Part shown: in pieces, positions 35,974-46,188 of the stretch
Position numbering within the stretch: position 1 is the stretch's first letter
Layout of the letters: the number at the start of each line of letters is the position of its first letter
Source: Azolla pinnata
Taxonomy: Eukaryota; Streptophyta; Polypodiopsida; Salviniales; Salviniaceae
Assembly (NCBI GenBank): GCA_037176905.1
Contig: JBBBWG010026112.1
Span: 1-64,000, forward strand
Length of the DNA: 64,000 nucleotides
Direction of reading: 5' to 3'
Made by a program: the position numbers and the translations under genes
The notes under the pieces: model-generated
The model's input: only the letters and a program-made list of their open reading frames with translations
What the model was told of the DNA's origin: nothing
Database searches by the model: none

Positions 35974-38220
35974 TTAAGATTGCATCTGAGTGCCTTTGTA
36001 TATGGAGAATGCCTCAGGATGTGCTTCAACAAACTGCTTCAGAAATACTGCTTCTGTTGCTTCCACGACTGTTGAAAGGGACACATGCTTTTTCAACCCT
36101 TGGGATTTCAACCACTGCAAAACCCTCACTCTAGGTTTAATGACATTATCCATGTCTGACACAAGAAATGCAGGACATTTTGCAAGTTCATCAATAGGAT
36201 GCTTCATTACCTTTAACAAGAATTCTACTTTTTTCTTTAGACTTGACATTGACGAGACAAGTATTGACGAGTTCTCCCTGACAATTTTGTGTACATTTTC
36301 AGCCTCGATACCCAGACCAACAAGATAATCAATACGAGATTGCATGCTCTTTTGACTGTGCAGAAGACTAATCTTCAAGGCATCTTTTAGTGCTGAACTG
36401 TTCTCCTTAAAGCCCAGACTCAAAAGAAACTCCAAGTTGGGCGTAATTGTCTTTCTCAATGATTTTTGATAAACGTGAGGCTTTGATTTCATTAGCTTTT
36501 GTAAGGTTCCCCCCATGATTCCCTGGCTCTCGAGGAACTCGAGTTTATGAACTACCCGTTTCTCTACACTTCTAAAAAACATTCCAGTTGAGCACTCTAT
36601 CAAATTGCATATGGCTTGTTCGTCTAGGTTTTTACTCTTAAGAAATTCCACATGTTTCTGAAGTCTTCCAACTTCGCACGTCACAAGGTAAGGTTCTCTA
36701 GCAATTAAGCCAAGCAGCCTAGGGCCAGTAATGCCTAAGCTCTGCAAATAGTTAGAAACTTGTTCAATAGCACTTCGAGTGTGGGTCAACATTATAGGGT
36801 ATGACTGGAGAAGCTTGCTGAGCTTTCTTGAATCGTTGCACATGCTTTTCCAGTAGTTGAGGGTTTCCTCTAGAGCTTCAGTTTTACGCCCCAGCAGCTC
36901 AGGAAAGTGGATAAACATCCTCTTTGCAAGTCTAGAGTCACCAAAGACACTATGCAAAATACTCATCTTTGATCTGAATTCTCTCTCGGCATCTCTTAAT
37001 AAGATGCTAGGATATCCACTTAGCAACTTGATGGCATCACTCTTCTTTATCTCAATGTCATCGGTAACAAAAGTGAATGTTTTGTCGAGTGTTTCCACAT
37101 TACACCTTAAAAACTGACCAACTTGTTTGTATTGCAATTTCTTTAAAACGGATGCACAGTCTTCTCTTGAAAAGTCTAATTTGCGTAGTGCTCGAACTCG
37201 TAGTTGCAAAGCCTTCTCTGCAAGGACATGAAGCAATTCTGGTTCAACAATCAACATCTTCCCAATAAACGACTTTTGCATGCCCAGGGACTCTAGACGT
37301 TCTATGACTGGATTTAGTTTCTTCCCAAGATTCATGGACATAAAAGCTGGCTCCATAGATATGACCCGAGCTAACATCTTCCCCGAAATGCCAATACTTG
37401 TTAAAAAACTTAATCTCTTGAAAACTTCAGTATCAGTAGAGTTTCTCACGGACTCTATGGTACAAAGGCCTTCGAAGTTCTCGATGCCGAGCTTACATGC
37501 CACATCTACAATCATGAGCGAAGTTTCATCGTCGTAAGAATTCATGTCCATATTGAGCTCAACACCCACTGCATCCGCATCCTTCAACTCATCATTATCC
37601 CCGATTAAGTGAGCACTGATTTCATTGTCATTATGCATGGCAGCATTAGCTTTAGCTTGGTATAAAGCTTTGCCTTCATCTGAAAAAGCTCTATCCTCAG
37701 CATAACTTTGATCCAATGTTCTACCTTCACCAAAAGACAGCAAATCCTTGGCATTATGTTGCTGTGACACTTTATTTTCACCTGTTAAACTTGCATCCTT
37801 GCTTTCGCTGCACTCATTTTGCATAGCTCCGTTCTCCTTACCGAAATCAATTCCAACAACACCACGAGGAGCATGGTCCCTGGTTGCAAGAATTTCACTT
37901 GCGCCCCGAGAATTCTGAAAGCTGTGGGCATGTTCGATCTTTTTCTCATCACAGTGATTCTCAGATGCAAGTTCAACCATCTGGCCGCATTTTCTGGTAA
38001 TGTGGACCGATCGAAGCCACGAGCTACTACGCAAACCAGGCGGGATACACAACCTGGGGATAATTAGACCTTGCTCGGGATGGCGTTGATAAAGGGAGAG
38101 ATCCCTTGTCGGAAAGCAATATGAAGAAAAATAAGTTCCATTGCTCGGAGAAGCGGCCAGACGAGCATACCTGGGGAGAAGGCGAGAAGCACGAAGCAGC
38201 CGGAAGGTTTCCATAGCCAT
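35974..38220 (-). CDS. mTERF-family organelle protein
   Basis: A single intronless frame of 748 residues from ATG 38220. An ATG at 38319 in the same frame would add 33 residues, but it lies inside the TGTATG repeat, so I prefer MAMETFRLLRASRLLPRYARL, a good Arg-rich organelle presequence. Residues 1-270 are low-complexity and poorly conserved in type. From about 280 on, helical mTERF repeats of roughly 30-35 residues are seen: LTSIGISGKMLARVISMEPAF, SLGMQKSFIGKMLIVEPELL, LSGYPSILLRDAE, SLGITGPRLLGLIAREPYLV, SQGIMGGTLQKLMKSKPHVY and GLGIEAENVHKIVRENSSIL. Leu/Pro positions match the superhelical nucleic-acid-binding fold. Plant mTERFs bind organelle DNA or RNA and affect transcription termination or intron splicing. 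Whether this goes to plastid or mitochondrion cannot be told. Confidence 0.92.
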   Translation of the reverse strand: MAMETFRLLRASRLLPRYARLAASPSNGTYFSSYCFPTRDLSLYQRHPEQGLIIPRLCIPPGLRSSSWLRSVHITRKCGQMVELASENHCDEKKIEHAHSFQNSRGASEILATRDHAPRGVVGIDFGKENGAMQNECSESKDASLTGENKVSQQHNAKDLLSFGEGRTLDQSYAEDRAFSDEGKALYQAKANAAMHNDNEISAHLIGDNDELKDADAVGVELNMDMNSYDDETSLMIVDVACKLGIENFEGLCTIESVRNSTDTEVFKRLSFLTSIGISGKMLARVISMEPAFMSMNLGKKLNPVIERLESLGMQKSFIGKMLIVEPELLHVLAEKALQLRVRALRKLDFSREDCASVLKKLQYKQVGQFLRCNVETLDKTFTFVTDDIEIKKSDAIKLLSGYPSILLRDAEREFRSKMSILHSVFGDSRLAKRMFIHFPELLGRKTEALEETLNYWKSMCNDSRKLSKLLQSYPIMLTHTRSAIEQVSNYLQSLGITGPRLLGLIAREPYLVTCEVGRLQKHVEFLKSKNLDEQAICNLIECSTGMFFRSVEKRVVHKLEFLESQGIMGGTLQKLMKSKPHVYQKSLRKTITPNLEFLLSLGFKENSSALKDALKISLLHSQKSMQSRIDYLVGLGIEAENVHKIVRENSSILVSSMSSLKKKVEFLLKVMKHPIDELAKCPAFLVSDMDNVIKPRVRVLQWLKSQGLKKHVSLSTVVEATEAVFLKQFVEAHPEAFSIYKGTQMQS

Positions 38221-38299
38221 AGGAAAACAGAGCACAGGCCTTCTGCAGAGGAAAACCCTAGTCGAAGGCAGGGTTCTAGAGAAACCCTGAAATATAAAT

Positions 38300-38350
38300 A
38301 CATATAAATATGTATGCATGTATGTATGTTTGCGTGCGTGTGTGTGTATG

Positions 38351-38382
<32 letters not shown>

Positions 38383-38915
38383 TGTATGTATGCGTGCATG
38401 TGGGTTTGTATGTATGTATGTATGCTTTGTGTACGGTTATATATATGTATGCTTGGGTGGATGGATGATGTATGCACATATGCATGCATGTATGTACGTC
38501 TTTTTGTCTCTATGTACGAATATATGTTGTGCATATCTAGGTGTGTTTGTATGTATGTTTGCGTGTGTGTATGTATGTATGTGTGTGTGTGCTTTTATGT
38601 ATGATTGTATGTATGTGTCGATATGGATGGATGGATGATGTGTGCACTTGTGCATGCATGTATGCACCTTTGTTTGAAGAATGCATGTCTATGTATATCT
38701 AGGTGTGAATGCATGTTTGTATGTATGTATGTATGTGTGTGTGTATGTGTGTATGCATGTATGTATGTGCGTGTGTTTGTATGTGTGTATGTCTGGATGG
38801 ATGGATGGATGGATGATGTATGCACATATGCATGCATGTATGTACGCCTGCTTGTCTCCATGTACGAATGTATATTTGTATATATCTAGGTGCGAATGTA
38901 TACATACATACACAG
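38300..38915. repeat. TGTATG microsatellite with about 170-bp higher-order repeat
   Basis: TGTATG/CATACA words fill about 600 bp directly upstream of the mTERF start. Superimposed is a longer unit: 'ggatggatgatgtatgcac', 'atgcatgcatgtatg' and 'tatctaggtg' recur in the same order at about 38461, 38628 and 38800, spaced roughly 167 and 172 bp. Cys/Met/Tyr-rich or His/Thr-rich frames on both strands are repeat artefacts. Confidence 0.92.
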
Positions 38916-39439
38916 ACACATACATGTATTTAGCAAATATCACCACAAGCAGACAATTTGTTTTGCTATACATTTGATGCTATAGCTCGAGTTCCTCTAT
39001 TCACCATTGTTCTCGTGCGAAAGACATCGAATAACATCCTGTTTGTGACTTCTTGTGTTTCGTTAGGGTATTCACTCGTCCATTGGCACCATCCCGACAG
39101 TTACACTGGGTGATGGCAAAGATGCGTGGGATCTCTCTTCTTCTCATCTGGCTCCGTATATTGTACATTTTTACAGCCGAGCAAAGCGAGAGAGCTAATC
39201 GTGCAACCTCGAGGACTAAACCAATCAGGGGAAATCTAAAATCCCAAACCTAAACCAATCAGGAAATTATAGGAGCATGGAGTCTTAAGGAATTAAAGCC
39301 TATACTGGCTCTGAATGAGCAATTAATTAAACCGGTCTCATTAAGCCTAAACAGGCTGATTAAGGTCTTAGAACGGTTTAATTAGAAATTAAGCTTTTAC
39401 ACAGCACAAGTTCACAGAAGCAGGAGGATAACGTTCGTT

Positions 39440-39592
39440 CCCGTCCTCCTGCTTCTGCTTCGGTGCTCGGCCTCGGCCTCGGCCTCGGCCTTAGATCCTG
39501 CTCTTGCTTCTGCTTCGGCCTGTGATCCTGCTCCTGCGTCTGCTTCGGCCTGTGATCCTGCTCCTGCTTCTGCTTCGGCCTCTCATACAGGT
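39440..39592. repeat. CT/GC-rich short repeat, 'ctgcttcggcct' units
   Basis: 'Cggcct' runs and 'ctgcttcggcctgtgatcct' units of about 30-36 bp are repeated three to four times. They may belong to the noncoding first exon of the downstream plus-strand gene, since an AG-GT like 'tacag|gtatga' junction follows at about 39589. Confidence 0.75.
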
Positions 39593-40927
39593 ATGACTTG
39601 CCTCCCTGTTTCTATGTTCCTTCTTGGTTTCCCCGTGTCCTCGCAAGAACGGTTTTTGCTCATCCCCCGCCCTTACTTCCTCCCTTCTGCAACTCGGAAG
39701 GCATCACCCCGAAATCCGCGGAACTAACGCCCGTAAATTCGGCTTTCGCTTCCTTTCGGTTGGAGTTGGGGCTGTCCTTGAGGGGGAAGGCTTGCTCGGG
39801 AAAATGGAGCAGACGCGGGGGAATATGCATGCTCCGTCGTTTCTCTCCAAGTACAAAAGAAGCATCGCAGCTCATCTATGAGATGAAATCACTTGCTTTT
39901 GGCTTTGTTCAGCACAGACGCAAGAAGTTTCTTAAGAAAAGAGGGGTGCTGTAGATGTTTAGGGTGAAGGAGACTCGATCAGGAGAAGATACAACTGTGC
40001 TTCTATCTTCTGAGAACCTGTTTCTGCTCAGAGATTCGCAATATCTTCGGCTTTGGAACTTGATTCAGTTTAGAAGCGGAACTCCATTCAAAACCTATAT
40101 AAAAGGAGGAAGTTAATTAGATAAGAAAGTATGAGGTTTTTTAACATGGCAGGTCAACCGGTTTTCAGGTTCTGACCTTCTTATGTGAAGATGTAATCAT
40201 AATGAAGATGGAGAAGGTGATATATGAAGGAATCTCTCATTTCTTCTGTTTTCACATGCAAGGAAATCATTGCAAGTGAATAGAATAAGACTTTGGTTTT
40301 GGATCGCTACAGCTTTGAGGAAAAAGTTTTGGAAAGGTTAAGGGCTTCTAGGTAATGACAAATAAGGTGAATAGATGAGGAAATGAAACGTTCTTTTCTT
40401 CGAGTGCAAGAATCAGTGTTTGTTCTGTTTGGCTTTATATAGATGCCATTGGTTTTCAACAAGATGACGAGATCTCAATTGAACAGAGAAGCATAATATA
40501 TGAAAAAAAGTTCTCAGAAAAGGAAGGTAAGATGTAATCACAATTGAGATGGAGAAGATGAATAGATAGATTAGAGTGTAAATTTCAAGGAGACGGACTG
40601 GCATTGATACATGCACAAAGAGAGTTACCAAACAATATGCATAATCTGTAGAATGCAAACATGTGTGAACATATACTTGCATGCAATTGATTTAGGTAGA
40701 GTTTGTTGGCAAAGCTTTCAGGCCCAGAAATGTTGTGAAAGCTTTGGTTGTGTTTTACCTGGCGCAAACCCCATAAATCACTGGTCTAAGCTGACCACAT
40801 ATCACGTTTTTAGATAGGGGACCTTTTGTGTCCAAGTAAACCAATAATGAATATGCTGAACTTTGTTTGTCATTCTTGATTTTTGGTAAGAAACTTACTG
40901 ATGGTAACTAGTTATTGCAGGTGGTGC
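39593..40927 (+). other. Upstream or 5'UTR-intron region of the plastid membrane-protein gene
   Basis: No domain-bearing frame is seen. An acceptor 'ttattgcag|gtggtgc' ends at 40920, eight bases before the ATG at 40928, so the gene has an intron in its 5'UTR. The noncoding first exon probably lies in the GC-rich 39.4-39.9 kb stretch. Confidence 0.5.
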
Positions 40928-41908
40928 ATGATGGCTTTTACATGCAGCACAGCTTTTAATCAGACACAGGTATATCCCATTTATGTTTATTGAATCGTTT
41001 ATATCTAATCATTTAAGACTATTGAATCGTTCTCTTTGTGAGTTAAATATTTATTTATATGATTGTGGTTGGTGCTTGCATAATGTATTTGCTATAAGAT
41101 GTTTACTGTATAAGACATTAGGTATGTGTTTGTGTCTATTCATCAATCCTTTCCTGCAATCCTTCTGGTATGCCAGAAAAATGGTTTTCTCAACAGAAAC
41201 ACATCAGTCCAAGAACTGCAGATCCTCTCCAGGTTCAAGGTTATGGGACTATCATTTCAAAGGAACTCCAGGCTGAGTATCATGGTTTGTGCCACTACAG
41301 ATGAAAAAGAGAAAAATGCCGACTTAACGGGGAAGGAAGAAGTACCAAAAGAAACTTCTTTAAACAACACTCCGTCAATTTCTTCATCGAGTCCGTTTGT
41401 AGGTGCCAAGATATCATCCCGGATTGCAGCAAAGTCGACATCCAATGGTGAGAGCAAGAGCCAGAGCAAGGTATCTTCTTCGATTGTTGCACCCACAGAT
41501 TCTCCGAAAGTAGTGAAACCATCATCACAACTGTTTCAAGGAAGTTCCACTGTCACCTCTGTCAAAAAATCATCAGGGTTAGAGAAACTCAAGTCAGCAA
41601 AACCAGCCAGTGTATTTCTAGACTCGCAACAAAGGAATTTCAAGCAACCTGGTCCAAAAGACTTATTACAAACTCTTCGGAAATCAGAGATTGAAAGTGG
41701 GAAAACTACAAAATTTGGGCAACCTGTTGTTCCAACTAATCTTTTTGATGAGCCCAAAAGGATTCCCTCAGAGGATAAGCCATTCGAATTCAGTTTCAAT
41801 GCTGGCCAGCTTGTTCTGGTTTTTTCGTTTCTTACTATTATCGGTATCATGCTTGGTACTGCATTCTTAGTTTGGAAAGTAGGAGGAATTCATTATAATG
41901 AGTTTTAA
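40928..41908 (+). CDS. Unrecognised single-pass membrane protein, probably plastid
   Basis: Two coding exons, 40928-40969 and 41177-41908, joined in phase 0 (donor CAG|GTATAT, acceptor GCCAG|AAA), give 257 residues. The start uses the first of two tandem ATGs. Residues 1-60 (MMAFTCSTAFNQTQKN, then Arg/Ser/Leu-rich up to VCATTDEKEK) look like a chloroplast transit peptide with a VCA-type cleavage region. Residues about 60-215 are Ser/Lys/Thr-rich and probably disordered, with repeated 'SSS' and 'PKVVKPSSQ' words. A hydrophobic helix at about 225-246 (LVLVFSFLTIIGIMLGTAFLVW) follows, then a short tail KVGGIHYNEF. I do not recognise the family. A thylakoid or envelope anchor is inference. It is transcribed divergently from the mTERF gene about 2.7 kb away. 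Confidence 0.82.
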
Positions 41909-43600
41909 TAGTAATCCGACTCATTAGAAGTAAGCATTGATGTTTGTGCCCATAATGGGCTCGTAAGCTAACTCTTGCTCTCTATGTAGTACATCGGATA
42001 TTGTATAATATGAAATGGATCAAGAGGCTGCACGAATGCTGGTTCCAAATCCATAGTAAAATTTGAGCATGTTTCACAGTGAGATTTTAACTTAACTTTA
42101 TGTTTCCTTTTTCGATATGAGGTGAAAATCATCCTTGAAAATCAATATGAGGAAATGATGTGCAAACGTTTAGGTTTTGATTGATTAGTTGTTTGATTAC
42201 TCGACCGACTGAGTGATTTACTGTGGCAATAGCTTTTGAATGACAATTTTAGTATCAGACTGTAATTACAGGAAATGGGTTAGTGTCAAAAGGATTTCAG
42301 GTGTTCATTCGGATATTTCCCTCAATATTTTCTTATTTTTGTGCGCTGAGTTGACATTGCATTGTGTATAAATGCCACATCAATCCATTGAAATTAATGT
42401 TTATTTTTTCATTAGGCCATTGAAATTCAATTTCTTTGGGGATGATCCACAAGTTTGAGACGGACAAATTTACGCTCTACCATTGTATTTACATGAAATT
42501 CCTCAACAAGGTTGCTCTGATGCGAGTCAAACATGGGAGTCGAAAAAGTCCATCTTCCGAATCATCTCTCTCGAGTCTCATGTATAAGAACATCTATCAT
42601 CACCAAGGTCGACTTTGGTCCAAGGTTTGAGAAAACCAGATCATAGTGTAAATTAACTAGTTCCATCTTCCGTAATCCTCGTTGCGAAATAGTAGTAATA
42701 ATAATAATATCTATATTCTTAAGGGAAGAAAAACTATAAAAACCTTAGAAAAAGGGGTCATCAACATAAAAAACCAAAAAATTGGATAAAAAATATAAAA
42801 ACCTTGAAGCATTTGTCATGTTGTGCTCGTAAAAGAAAATTTGAAATTTAAGATTAATTTCGTGCGATAGCGTGTTTTAATTAATATAAGGAGTTTTTGG
42901 TGTTTGAATTCATTTCGAAAGTAAAAGCTCAAATTGAAAGCATACTATAATCGTAACAATTGCATTTACATTATAATCTCGTCTCTAAAGTCTCTAGCTA
43001 ATTTGAAAATTCCCGATTAATACTGTGAACATCATTATTTTACAAGGTTGGAATAATGTTTTTTTAATTGTCAAACTCTTCTATATTGACATGTTATACC
43101 TTGAACCCTGAACCTTGAACTGTGCAACCATGAAACTCCTTGTTGGCTAGATCACAATCTATGGCTAATCGGTGTAATAAAGCAATTTGGTTCCTTCTGC
43201 TATCACGCATCAGCCGATCAGAGCTGGCATGCAGATTATAACAACTCGTGATGCTTACAGATCGATCTACCTGAAGAAGTGAAGGTAAACTGTGAAATCC
43301 AACTTGCCAGAATTCTATAGTGCACACAGAAAAATTGCTACAGCGAGCATCCACTTTAACCTTCGTGTTTGTTTCAGAACTTCGACTACAACATCAAAAA
43401 GCAAACTCCTTCTTGAAGCATTGATCACAGACTTTGGTTAATTCATAGAGCTTATTCTTATGCCCATGAAGATGACGAGGGAACAATCAGTGGGGGATCT
43501 GAGCAACACGATTATATAAAACATAATGAGCACGATCGGGCGCCGCTTTCCGCAAAATCTTTCAAAAAACAAAAGAGAGGAACACATGTCGAGTAACCGA
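41909..43600. other. Intergenic: 3' flank of the membrane-protein gene
   Basis: AT-rich sequence with short unsupported open frames, including one at 42436-42630. No repeat structure or gene is seen. The first 150-200 bases should be the 3'UTR of the preceding gene. Confidence 0.5.
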
Positions 43601-43609
43601 AACACAATG

Positions 43610-43870
43610 AACTGTGCAAAAGGAATCGAAAGGTCAACAAGCACTGACGAGGACGTGTAGAACCCCGGTTAGGGTATATTCGCACCAACGTCCTGAAATG
43701 CGAAACAAAAAGTCTTAATAAGTCGTCTTTGACTTCTTCTTCTTCTTCTTCTCCTTCACTTGTTTGTGTGGATAATTGAGGTGGGGCACTATCCATCCAT
43801 CATGCTTACAAAAAAACTCCATGTACACATGCACACATACATACATACCACCACTAATACAATATCTAAA
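43610..43870. repeat. Left part of PAP duplication unit A
   Basis: Words near 43640-43700 ('gaggacgtgtagaaccccgg', 'atattcgcaccaacgtcctg', 'aaatgcgaaac') match 59560-59630 in the same order. Both are followed by a CATA microsatellite and 'caccact'-type sequence. This is the furthest-left homology I can see between the two PAP units. The flanking (TTC)n at 43735-43752 is specific to unit A. Confidence 0.7.
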
Positions 43871-45010
43871 GCTTGGGTCAATCGTAGTCAGATTTCGAAA
43901 CTTCGGAGAAAAATGAGCAAATTTGAAAAGAAACAGAAGAGGACATGGTTTTTGAGATTCCTTGTTGTGCCAGAGGATCTTTGATTCCTAGGGGCAAAGC
44001 ATATGCCGATTTGTATTCCCATGATCTGATCAGATCCGATTAAACGGGGAGAAAGAAGAAAAAAAATTGGGAAATCTTTGTTGAAAATAACATCGTAATA
44101 ATACTCGCCAAATTACCCTGCCAACACCTTCTGCTTAAAAAGAAAAAAGAGAAAAAAAAGCCTAAAATGAATATGAAAACAAAAGCGCAAGCATATTCAA
44201 AAGAATCAACAGAATTCTTGCTTCAACTGGAATGGAATTGATGGAGACATGGTTTTCGAGTATCCCTCTGGCTGAAGGATCTCCAAGTCCTAAATGCGAG
44301 CATATGCCAATTAGTAGTATTCTCCCGATCTAATACAATAACAAAAGGGGAAATATCGGGGAAATATTCCCAAAACTAAAACAATATGAAAAGAAGAAGA
44401 CAAAACTTTCGGAAATGAGCTTGAAGATAAATAAACAGAAACATTTATAATTAACAAAATTCTCACACTCTTTTATTCATCATCATTACAAACTGTAGCC
44501 AAACTTCAACTCTGCATATATGCCGAAGCACTGAAAGTCGTCGGTTCCATAATTCTTGGAATTTATGTCATGCATCCGAAATGATCAATGAACAACATAA
44601 TGAAGACATGGCGCCCAATTAAGAGAATGGAAAATGAGGGAGTGAAAGATCATATTACATAGGTCTGGAACAATTATTTAGGATGCAATGGGCCACTTCT
44701 GTGACCATTATTTACAGCTGATGAAAAGAATTTTTTTCTGGAAAAAAAGATAAAATATATCAATTCAACCAAATAATAATAAGAAGAATGAATCCAAATA
44801 GATGAATCTGCAGTAAGATTAAAACCAAATAATTGGTTAGAAAAACAAATAAAAAAGAAATCAGCGTTGATGTAAACTGCATATAAAAAAGAAATCAAAC
44901 TTCTACAGATGAATTCGAGGCATAATTATAATAATAACTTCTCCGAAGAAAAAGAAAACGTGTTTTAGAAATTGATTAAAATTGTATTAGGCTTTTTAAA
45001 TTGCAGTTTT
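43871..45010. other. Upstream flank of PAP copy A
   Basis: AT-rich with A-rich runs. The phrase 'atggtttt(t/c)gag(a/t)' followed by 'ggatct' and 'gcatatgcc' recurs at about 43950 and 44255, a loose direct repeat about 305 bp apart. No coding region is supported. Confidence 0.5.
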
Positions 45011-45019
45011 TGGCTTCTA

Positions 45020-45110
45020 AATACGTACATACGTATGCGGGGCAGGGTATACGAATACGTATACTACGGCGTATTTCGTATATGTAGCTATGAGTATATA
45101 TAGAGGGCGG
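45020..45110 (+). promoter_or_regulatory. Core promoter of PAP copy A, CGTA-rich with TATA box
   Basis: A cluster of TACGTA, GTATACG and CGTATTT words (45020-45085) precedes a TATATATA box at about 45095-45102. A spliced 5'UTR exon follows, ending at 45180. The same arrangement precedes copy B. Confidence 0.72.
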
Positions 45111-45180
45111 GAGTAGCTCACATTCGTAGGTAGCTACTCACTCATCGTCGAAAGCGAGCCCAATCTGCTCCTCATCCAAG

Positions 45181-46161
45181 GTAAGATTCTCTCACCATTC
45201 TCTGATTCTTCCTTCGATTTTTCCTGTTCATGCTTTCGGCCGGCACACTCAAAAATTGGCCTTCAATCCCACCTCTCAAGTTCCCGTCGCGAGGCTTTTA
45301 GCTCAACAGTTTAGCAAATGCCCGACGGTTTATATGATTTTAGAAAATGCCCGGGGATTGGAATGTTATTGTGGATGCATTGTGAGAAAATGAGAGGAAG
45401 AATGTTGCAACCTTTTTTGGGTAGGAGACCGTGCAAAACTGCACCTGTTCGCAATGGATGTTTCATTTGGTTCTGTTTCTACGTACTTGCCCTTGATTTC
45501 TCACTGAAAATTACTGAAATTGACGGGGAATGTCTGGTATATATGTGTGTGCATGTATATCGATTATCTATGTACATAAATGTGTTTCATGAAAGAACAA
45601 TTTATGCTCAAATTAATGGAAAAATGATGGATAACTATGGTAAAAAATTCAAATATATTCATGCATACATATCGGATGTATTTGTATTTATGCTCTTTTA
45701 ATAGCAATGTCAACTCGCTTCCATTAACTTAGATTTAGTTTTCCTTTAGTTTTTTGTGAAAAATATTAATTTGATGGCAAACTGCACGTAAATTTACATG
45801 CGTATACATACATACATACATACATATGTATGTATGTATTTTCGTACGTATAAGAATTACATCCTAGTTATATGCATATTCAAACTATTTCAGTGTCAAA
45901 AAAATCAAATGAATTAGTTTTTTTTGGTCATTAGATCTGACTAGATAAGCATACCGATCAAAGTTTTCAGGATATACACAGTAATTAAGCAGTTTGTAAG
46001 GATATTATTTACTGACTGATGCAGGTTATCTTGCTATTTTTCAAAATAATTAGTTCTGTTTAGTCAATAGATCTGACTGGATAAGCACATATTGAAGTTT
46101 TTGGAATATATATGCAGTATCTTAAGCAGCTTGTAAGGATATTATTTACTTGATAATGCAG
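45181..46161 (+). other. 5'UTR intron of PAP copy A
   Basis: Donor CCAAG|GTAAGATT at 45181 and acceptor ATAATGCAG at 46161 lie 27 bases before the ATG. The intron holds a short CATA/TATG microsatellite near 45805-45840 and a tandem duplication of its 3' end (see findings). Leader introns often raise expression in plants. That it does so here is inference. Confidence 0.78.
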
Positions 46162-46188
46162 GTCTTCCTGCAATTTTTTCCTGCCACG

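Noticed and set aside
38221-38319. Longer mTERF start at 38319
   Set aside because: It would begin in the TGTATG repeat and delay the Arg-rich presequence by 33 residues. Not excluded, but less likely than 38220.
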